DNA of 10,952 nucleotides, taken from an uncultured Prevotella sp. (GTDB lineage Bacteria > Bacteroidota > Bacteroidia > Bacteroidales > Bacteroidaceae). The notes under the pieces were generated by a model that worked only from the letters and a program-made list of their open reading frames with translations, did no database searches and was not told the DNA's origin. Positions 1 to 5,394 of the stretch are shown one piece after another (position 1 is the stretch's first letter; every line of letters starts with the position of its first letter). The stretch is taken from positions 1 through 10,952 of the forward strand of contig URER01000057.1 of assembly GCA_900547005.1 (NCBI GenBank). The letters run 5' to 3'. The translations under genes and the position numbers were made by a program.

Positions 1-1
1 G

Positions 2-2521
2 GGGAGCCAGTCTGGTGGTACTGCGCCTTGTTTCTGCTTCGATGAGAAACACGTGCGTCTGAGCCGGGTTCTCGTTCCCGGCGACATCATAAAAGTTGAG
101 TGCGCGTCGGGCGAAGAGGTTGGAGTAGACTTTATCGAGACCGAGGTGGTGGCCGAGGCACTCGACCCCAACGATGACAACGATGAGGGAAGACCGGTTT
201 TTGATGTTACGTCATACGGCGCAAGCACATCGGCTGCCGATAACGTGGATGCGTTCAACAAGGCTGTGGCTGCAGCAAGAGCGGCAGGCGGAGGTATCGT
301 CTTTATCCCGGAAGGTACATGGAAGTTGGGGCAGATGTGGAGCATCGCCGGCAAGAATATCAAGATTATGGGCGCGGGTATATGGCATACGAATCTGCAA
401 TTTACGGGATTCGGGCAATATGGTGGCGGCATCTCGGGTGGAAATCCGAGCAACGGCCCTTTCAAGTCTAACGAGATGGACAACATTGAGTTCTGCCATA
501 TGTATATAAACTCCAATCTTGCCGACCGTCATGGCGAGAATGCGGTCTATAAATGCTTTATGGACATCTGGTGTGGCGGCTCGGTGATACATGACGTATG
601 GGAAGAACACTTTGAATGCGGCCTATGGTTTGGCGACTATAATTCGTCGCCCAGACGCTGCTCCGACGGTGTGCGTGTGGTGAACTGCCGTTTGCGCAAC
701 AACTATGCTGACGGTGTGAACTTCTGTCAGGGTACGTCTAACGCGGCTGTATTCAACTGTTCGGTGCGCAACAATGGCGATGACGGACTGGCTTGCTGGA
801 ACAACACCGAGAACGTGAAGGACGAATCGGGCAACGTCTTCGCCTACAACACCATCGACTTCGTATGGCGCGCGGGTGGCGTGGCCATATACGGCGGTAA
901 GAACCAAAAGGTTTACAACAACTATATATGTGATATGTTCATGGCATCGGGTATACACCTGAACACGTCTTTCCCCGGTCCGGGCTTCGCAACGACATCT
1001 GCCGAGGAACCAATATTGGTGGAGAACAACTATCTTGTGCGTTGCGGCACGCCGTGGGAGTGCTGGGGACGCGACTATGCGGCCATCGACCTCGAGGGTA
1101 ATGTGAAGAACGTTGTGTTCAGAAACAACTACGTTTATGAGTCGCCGGCCGAGATTGTACGCATCAAGAACGCCATGACGGGCATCGTCTTCGACGGCCT
1201 CTACTGCAACGGGGCTGGTCTCTGCAAGCAGACTGTGAACTACAGCGCGAGCGATCACAGCGTCGGCGCAGGTAATTTAGAGACTAACGACGGTATTTCA
1301 TGGAACAAGTTCCTCATCACCCGCGGTTCCGTACCTGCGGCAACGGTGGGCAACACGCTGAACCAATATGCCTCTTGGCCGTTCTGGAACGCTGCGCCGA
1401 CAAGCTGGGAGTGGACAGACGAGGAATATGACACGCCTCCTTATCCAGACGCAATGGACATAGAACCTGCCGAAGACCCGTTTGAGACGCTCACCGACTA
1501 CGATGTGGTGCTGACCGGAATAGACTGGCTGACAAATAAAAACAAGCATAATATCTATGCCGGTGACGAGGTGTCGTTCCGTGTGCGCATCGACAACAAG
1601 GGCGCGAATGACATACCGGAGAACGCCAAGTTCAGCGTGATAGTAACCGTAGACGAGAACTCCAAATATTCAATCAGCGTGAAAGGCGGTCTGAAGGCCG
1701 GGGCGTCCAAGACGCTGGAATTCAACGGCACATGGCTCGCAGAGACGGGAAAACACACTTTCAAGGCTCTGATTGACCCGACGGGCAAAATGAAACACGA
1801 GACCAACCGCGACAACAACAGCCGTGAGAAGCGTGTCAATGTAGAGGTGGCAGACCCTAATGAGGGACAGACGGAGATTGTAACATCACCCGGAACGGAC
1901 ATGGCCGTGATGAAAGTGTGGTTCGAGAAGGGCGATGGCGACAAGGAGACGATAAACGTGGGCGATGAGCTTGTACCCCATGTGCTGGTTGCCAACCTCG
2001 GAACAAATACTGTGACGCTGAGGCCAAACAATGGCGTGCAGTGGCAGATTGACGGTTTCGACTACGGCACAGGCTCTATTGTGTGGTGCGATGCGGAGAC
2101 TACGATAGAGTCGGGAAAGACTGCCGTGCTGACACCGACAGGCGGTGGCGGAATGGGTGCGAAGAAATGGACTGACAAACTGACGTGGATAGTAACATCG
2201 GGAGAACACACTCTCACCGCATGGCTCGACGGAATACACAACAACGGCGACAACAACGAGGCCAACGACAGACTCACCGTAAATCTTACTTATCCGAAGG
2301 CGCGTCCTGAATACTTCCCCGAGCCAGACAAGGCGGACAATCTCGTGACCGGAGGACTCATCCCCTATGAGGACGATGAGGTGACGGGCATCTGCCAAGT
2401 CCATGCAAGCAACGTCAAGAATGCATCCGGCGCGTGGTTCACGCTCTCTGGAATGCGTCTCAATTCCGTGCCTGTAAAGTCGGGCATATACATACACAAC
2501 GGACGGAAAGTAATAAGATAA
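2..2521 (+). CDS. Secreted GH87-like alpha-1,3-glucanase (mutanase-like) with CARDB modules and T9SS tail; 5' partial
   Basis: The frame is open to the first base of the window with no stop, so the gene is cut at its 5' end. The GTG at 53 is only an internal codon. In order the visible protein shows: the end of a beta-sandwich, possibly carbohydrate-binding, module (about 2-150); a right-handed beta-helix opening like the pectate-lyase superfamily (VFDVTSYGA, about 197-1310); two CARDB-like beta-sandwich modules (about 1496-1855 and 1894-2283); and a C-terminal T9SS sorting-like domain (about 2428-2518) with FTLSGMRL and final GIYIHNGRKVIR. The motifs ADGVNF (Asp codon 710-712) and NNGDDGL (Asp codons 779-781 and 782-784) place three Asp 23 and 24 residues apart, as I recall for the catalytic Asp of GH87 alpha-1,3-glucanases. 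Inferred role: an exported or cell-surface enzyme cutting alpha-1,3-glucan such as mutan. A different beta-helix polysaccharidase remains possible. The T9SS tail is more certain than the substrate. Confidence 0.65.
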   Translation, partial: GSQSGGTAPCFCFDEKHVRLSRVLVPGDIIKVECASGEEVGVDFIETEVVAEALDPNDDNDEGRPVFDVTSYGASTSAADNVDAFNKAVAAARAAGGGIVFIPEGTWKLGQMWSIAGKNIKIMGAGIWHTNLQFTGFGQYGGGISGGNPSNGPFKSNEMDNIEFCHMYINSNLADRHGENAVYKCFMDIWCGGSVIHDVWEEHFECGLWFGDYNSSPRRCSDGVRVVNCRLRNNYADGVNFCQGTSNAAVFNCSVRNNGDDGLACWNNTENVKDESGNVFAYNTIDFVWRAGGVAIYGGKNQKVYNNYICDMFMASGIHLNTSFPGPGFATTSAEEPILVENNYLVRCGTPWECWGRDYAAIDLEGNVKNVVFRNNYVYESPAEIVRIKNAMTGIVFDGLYCNGAGLCKQTVNYSASDHSVGAGNLETNDGISWNKFLITRGSVPAATVGNTLNQYASWPFWNAAPTSWEWTDEEYDTPPYPDAMDIEPAEDPFETLTDYDVVLTGIDWLTNKNKHNIYAGDEVSFRVRIDNKGANDIPENAKFSVIVTVDENSKYSISVKGGLKAGASKTLEFNGTWLAETGKHTFKALIDPTGKMKHETNRDNNSREKRVNVEVADPNEGQTEIVTSPGTDMAVMKVWFEKGDGDKETINVGDELVPHVLVANLGTNTVTLRPNNGVQWQIDGFDYGTGSIVWCDAETTIESGKTAVLTPTGGGGMGAKKWTDKLTWIVTSGEHTLTAWLDGIHNNGDNNEANDRLTVNLTYPKARPEYFPEPDKADNLVTGGLIPYEDDEVTGICQVHASNVKNASGAWFTLSGMRLNSVPVKSGIYIHNGRKVIR

Positions 2522-2551
2522 TATTTTATTATTGCTGGCCGGTAAAATGGA

Positions 2552-2559
2552 TATCTTTG
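2552..2559 (+). promoter_or_regulatory. Candidate Bacteroidota -7 box (TATCTTTG)
   Basis: TATCTTTG matches the TAnnTTTG -7 consensus and lies about 30 bases after the stop of the upstream hydrolase gene. The only -33-like sequence is a TTG at 2532-2534, 17 bases upstream, which is a weak match. If active it would start transcription near 2566 and read through the hairpin at 2601-2630 towards tadA. Confidence 0.3.
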
Positions 2560-2600
2560 CTTATAGTACGTTTTTTCTTAAATACAAAGGTAACCAAAAG

Positions 2601-2630
2601 GGGCTGAGACTTCATGAGAAGTGTCAGCCC
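2601..2630. terminator. 12-bp hairpin between the hydrolase gene and tadA
   Basis: The arms 2601-2612 and 2619-2630 are inverted copies with one mismatch around the loop CATGAG, starting GGGCTGA and ending TCAGCCC. No U-run follows on the plus strand, so it is not a textbook intrinsic terminator. It may terminate the hydrolase transcript, stabilise its 3' end, or form a leader structure for tadA if the box at 2552 is used. The stem is plain in the sequence; its role is a guess. Confidence 0.45.
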
Positions 2631-2670
2631 TGATTCGTAGTGAACTTTAAAAAATATCGTACAGCAGTAA

Positions 2671-2699
2671 TTGATAATTAAAAATATTGGGTACATTTG
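2671..2699 (+). promoter_or_regulatory. Candidate tadA promoter (TTGA-N17-TACATTTG)
   Basis: TACATTTG at 2692-2699 matches the Bacteroidota -7 consensus TAnnTTTG, with a weaker -33-like TTGA at 2671-2674. The surrounding DNA is AT-rich. Transcription would start around 2706, giving a leader of about 30 bases before the tadA ATG at 2738. This is the best-placed promoter for tadA. Confidence 0.5.
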
Positions 2700-2717
2700 C
2701 ATTTGAAATAAGGAAAG

Positions 2718-2741
2718 ATGTCTAAGGATAAAGGTTTATGA
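2718..2741 (+). promoter_or_regulatory. Possible 7-codon upstream ORF overlapping the tadA start
   Basis: An ATG at 2718, preceded by a purine-rich AAGGAAAG, opens a frame encoding MSKDKGL. Its TGA stop (2739-2741) overlaps the tadA ATG as ATGA. That geometry suits termination-reinitiation coupling, but so short an ORF can easily arise by chance and Bacteroidota rely little on Shine-Dalgarno pairing. Confidence 0.2.
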
Positions 2742-3193
2742 CACATACAGAGGAGCAACAGAAGAAAGACGAGATGTATATGCAGCGCGCGCTGGACGAG
2801 GCGAGGCAGGCTTTCGACGAGGGGGAGATTCCCATCGGGGCGGTAGTGGTTTGCCGGGATAGAATCATCGCGCGGACGCATAACCTCACGGAGACGTTAT
2901 GCGACGTGACTGCTCACGCGGAGATGCAGGCGATAACGGCAGCGGCAAATACGCTCGGAGGGAAATATCTGACCGATTGCACGCTTTATGTTACCGTGGA
3001 GCCGTGTCCGATGTGTGCCGGGGCGATTGGCTGGGCGCAGATTCCGCGCATCGTTTATGGCGCGCCGGACGAGAAAAGGGGATACAGGCTGATTGCACCA
3101 AAGGCTTTCCACCCAAAGGCCACGGTTGTGGCGGGGGTGCTTGAGGATGAGTGCAGGGAAATAATGCAGAGGTTTTTTAAGGGGAGAAGATAA
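2738..3193 (+). CDS. tadA: tRNA-specific adenosine deaminase TadA
   Basis: Converts adenosine-34 to inosine in the tRNA-Arg(ACG) anticodon, letting one tRNA read CGU, CGC and CGA; a cytoplasmic zinc enzyme. The 151 residues are a normal length. The deaminase signature is complete: HAE at residues 60-62 (zinc ligand His60, proton shuttle Glu62), PCPMCAG at 89-95 (zinc ligands Cys90 and Cys93) and the upstream HN at 48-49. The GEIPIGAVVV stretch at 29-38 is typical of the TadA/CMP-dCMP deaminase fold. The ATG at 2738 is the earliest start, because an in-frame TAA sits at 2729-2731; an AAGGA at 2724-2728 could help ribosome binding. The gene appears monocistronic, downstream of its own promoter and convergent with tsaE. 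A guanine deaminase of the same superfamily is a less likely alternative given the TadA-like motif spacing. Confidence 0.93.
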   Translation: MTHTEEQQKKDEMYMQRALDEARQAFDEGEIPIGAVVVCRDRIIARTHNLTETLCDVTAHAEMQAITAAANTLGGKYLTDCTLYVTVEPCPMCAGAIGWAQIPRIVYGAPDEKRGYRLIAPKAFHPKATVVAGVLEDECREIMQRFFKGRR

Positions 3194-3210
3194 TTCCTTA
3201 TAAGGAGAGA

Positions 3211-3337
3211 GGAGTTCTGGAGTTGCAGGAGTTCAGACATTTCTCTTACTTCTTACCTCTTACTTCTCACCTTTTATCTCTTACTTCCCGCCTTTTACCT
3301 CTCACTTTTTACCTCTTTTCAAAGAAATCAGAACTCC
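3211..3337. repeat. GGAGTT direct repeats and 9-bp inverted repeat bracketing the 7-mer array
   Basis: GGAGTT occurs three times in 23 bases (3211-3216, 3219-3224, 3228-3233). The first copy lies within GGAGTTCTG (3211-3219), whose exact inverse complement CAGAACTCC sits at 3329-3337 on the far side of the heptamer array, inside the last codons of tsaE. A 12-bp perfect palindrome (TCCTTATAAGGA, 3195-3206) lies just after the tadA stop. These elements and the array fill the whole convergent gap. Whether the arms pair or mark an inserted element is unknown. Confidence 0.4.
3246..3315. repeat. Degenerate 7-base tandem array (consensus TTACYTC), 10 units
   Basis: The 70 bases divide exactly into ten heptamers. 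Three read TTACTTC and three TTACCTC; the other four (TCACCTT, TTATCTC, CCGCCTT, TCACTTT) differ by two to four bases. There is no insertion that breaks phase. On the minus strand the unit reads GARGTAA. The plus strand is almost free of G across about 3239-3320. The array lies in the gap between the convergent tadA and tsaE stops and encodes nothing on either strand. It is too short and has no spacers, so it is not a CRISPR array. Confidence 0.8.
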
Positions 3338-3738
3338 ACCTCGCGGCTGCCATCACCCATTTCTGTGATTGTTACCTTCACGGCATCCTCGGGAAGGATT
3401 TCCTCTATCAGCTCGGGCCACTCAAGGAAGCATAACGAATCGCTGTAAAAATAATCCTCATAGCCCATGTCATACACTTCGTCGAGCTTCTTTATACGGT
3501 AGAAATCGAAGTGATAGATGGGGTCGCCGTCGCCGGAAGTGTACTCGTTGACTAACGCGAACGTCGGGGATGTTATGACATCCTCCACTCCAAGCACCTC
3601 GCAAATGGCCTTAATAAATGTGGTCTTGCCGGCTCCCATCTTGCCATAAAACGCGAAAACATTGCCCTTGCCTTTGTTTTCTACGAACAATCGGGCTGCC
3701 TCATGCAACTTTTCGGGGCTTTCTATCTTTATCTTCAT
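3328..3738 (-). CDS. tsaE: tRNA t6A synthesis ATPase TsaE (YjeE family)
   Basis: ATPase partner of TsaB and TsaD in forming N6-threonylcarbamoyl-adenosine at position 37 of ANN-decoding tRNAs; cytoplasmic and normally essential. The 136 residues fit the family. Visible motifs are the Walker A loop GKMGAGKT at residues 32-39, the switch-like SPTF at 57-60, the Walker B-type HFDFYR at 76-81, and the family EWP at 106-108. The ATG at 3736-3738 is preceded on the minus strand by AAGGAAATAAGATA, a usable ribosome-binding stretch. It is the last gene of the minus-strand run, 70 bases after porX, with no clear promoter of its own in that gap. From memory, porX next to tsaE also occurs in Flavobacteria, so the adjacency may be old. 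Confidence 0.93.
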   Translation of the reverse strand: MKIKIESPEKLHEAARLFVENKGKGNVFAFYGKMGAGKTTFIKAICEVLGVEDVITSPTFALVNEYTSGDGDPIYHFDFYRIKKLDEVYDMGYEDYFYSDSLCFLEWPELIEEILPEDAVKVTITEMGDGSREVEF

Positions 3739-3808
3739 TATCTTATTTCCTTCTTCTTTTATTGTTCTTAAATTCTAAACCATACCTTTCCGCGAACGTG
3801 AGAACGAC

Positions 3809-5389
3809 TTATCCCCGGTCTCTACGGCGCAGGGTGATAAGCGGAACGAGCATTTCCTCCATCGAGATACCGCCGTGCTGGAACGTGTCCTTGTAGTAGC
3901 TCACGTAGTAATTATAGTTGTTTGGGTATGCAAAAAAGGCATCGCCGGTGGCAAAGACATAAGACGTGCTCAGGTTGGGCGACGGCAGTTGGGCCTTTGC
4001 CGGTTCTTTTATCACGAATATCTCCTTGTCGTTATAGCTCAGGTTCTTGCCGAGCTTATAACGCAGGTTGGTGTTTGTATTGCGGTCGCCGATGATTTTC
4101 ACCGGTCGGGTGGCGCGTATCGAGCCGTGGTCGGTTGTTATCAGCACCGTGCAATCAGTCTGAGAAAGCATTCTGAACAGTTCGAAAAGCACGGAATGAC
4201 GGAACCAACTGAGCGTGATTGACCGGTATGCGCTCTCGTTGTTGGCGAGTTCGCGCACCATCTTCATCTCCGTGCGGGCGTGCGACAGCATATCTATGAA
4301 GTTGACGACAACCACATTTAGGTCGTTCTGCTTCAAGTTGTTGAACTGCTGCATGAACTTCTCGGCCGCACCGGAGTCGTTGATTTTCGTGTATGAATAT
4401 TTATCGTGGCGGCGGAAACGCTCTATCTGTGTGCCGATAAGCGGCCCTTCGTTCAGGTTCTTGCCTTCTTCCTCGTCCTCGTCTACCCACAAATCGGGGA
4501 ACATCCGGGCTATCTGCAAAGGCATAAGTCCGCTAAAGATGGCGTTGCGGGCGTACTGTGTGGCGGTAGGGAGGATGCTCATATAGAGGCTTTCCTCTAT
4601 GTCGAACATATCTCCAATCTCTTGCGAGAGTACTTTCCATTGGTCGTAGCGGAAGTTGTCGATAACGATGAGGAATACTTTCTCGCCGTTATCGAGCATC
4701 GGGAAGACCTTGCTCTTGAATATATCCGTTGACATTGTGGGCACATCGCCCTTGTCTTGACTGCCGGAAGGTGTGGATTTGGCCTCTATCCAGTTCATGT
4801 AATTCTTCTTGATGAACTTAGCGAAGCCCCCGTTGGCATCCTCCTTCTGCATCTTCAGCATCTCCGTCATGCTGCTGTCAGTACTCGTCAGCTCCAGTTC
4901 CCAGTGGGTCAGACGTTTGTAGATGCTCACCCAGTCATCGAAAGTGCGGCAGTCCTGTATCTGCATCGAGATTTCCATGAAATCCTGCTGATATCCCGTC
5001 TGCGTTACTTCTGTAACGATTTCCTTGCGATGGATGTTCTTTTTGAGCGTCAAGAGAATCTGATTCGGGTTCACGGGCTTTATCAGATAGTCGGCAATCT
5101 TCGAGCCGATGGCCTGGTCCATGATGTTTTCTTCCTCACTTTTCGTTACCATTACGATTGGCGTGGCTGGCTGAATGTCCTTTATCCTCTGCAAGGTCTC
5201 CAGTCCGCTGAGGCCCGGCATCTGCTCATCGAGCAGCACTAAGTCGAACGTCTGTTGGCTGCATTGGTCTATGGCATCGCTTCCGTTGCTCACGGTCATA
5301 ACCTCATAACCTTTCTTCTCAAGGAAAATAATGTGTGCCTTGAGGAGTTCTATTTCGTCATCTACCCAAAGTAATAGTCCGTTGCTCAT
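3809..5389 (-). CDS. porX: T9SS response regulator PorX with PglZ/alkaline-phosphatase-like effector domain
   Basis: Response regulator that, in Porphyromonas, works with the sensor kinase PorY and the ECF sigma factor SigP to control T9SS genes. The 526 residues split into three parts. The receiver (1-120) has the acidic pair Asp10/Asp11, phospho-acceptor Asp54 in LLDEQMPG, Thr82 and Lys104 before Pro105. A helical linker (about 120-215) follows. The effector (about 230-520) belongs to the alkaline phosphatase superfamily: Asp244 in VIDNFRYD, a Thr in PTATQYARN (274-282), Asp366 and His370 in NFIDMLSHAR, Asp420 and His421 in TTDHG, and His505 in QHGG. All the expected zinc ligands appear present, so phosphodiesterase activity on oligonucleotides, as reported for PorX, is likely retained. 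The start lies 5 bases after the porW stop, implying translational coupling. No porY or sigP gene lies nearby. Confidence 0.93.
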   Translation of the reverse strand: MSNGLLLWVDDEIELLKAHIIFLEKKGYEVMTVSNGSDAIDQCSQQTFDLVLLDEQMPGLSGLETLQRIKDIQPATPIVMVTKSEEENIMDQAIGSKIADYLIKPVNPNQILLTLKKNIHRKEIVTEVTQTGYQQDFMEISMQIQDCRTFDDWVSIYKRLTHWELELTSTDSSMTEMLKMQKEDANGGFAKFIKKNYMNWIEAKSTPSGSQDKGDVPTMSTDIFKSKVFPMLDNGEKVFLIVIDNFRYDQWKVLSQEIGDMFDIEESLYMSILPTATQYARNAIFSGLMPLQIARMFPDLWVDEDEEEGKNLNEGPLIGTQIERFRRHDKYSYTKINDSGAAEKFMQQFNNLKQNDLNVVVVNFIDMLSHARTEMKMVRELANNESAYRSITLSWFRHSVLFELFRMLSQTDCTVLITTDHGSIRATRPVKIIGDRNTNTNLRYKLGKNLSYNDKEIFVIKEPAKAQLPSPNLSTSYVFATGDAFFAYPNNYNYYVSYYKDTFQHGGISMEEMLVPLITLRRRDRG

Positions 5390-5394
5390 ATATC

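Noticed and set aside
53..55. GTG at 53 as the true start of the hydrolase
   Set aside because: The frame stays open to base 2 with plausible protein sequence, there is no signal peptide after 53, and the beta-sandwich module would be cut in half.
623..1258. Minus-strand 211-codon ORF inside the hydrolase gene
   Set aside because: Antisense to the beta-helix coding region that carries the conserved motifs; no motif of its own.
1886..2497. Minus-strand 203-codon ORF inside the hydrolase gene
   Set aside because: Antisense to the second CARDB-like module and T9SS tail; no recognisable domain.
3239..3320. Tandem array as a CRISPR array
   Set aside because: Units are 7 bases, contiguous and without spacers, and no cas genes are present.
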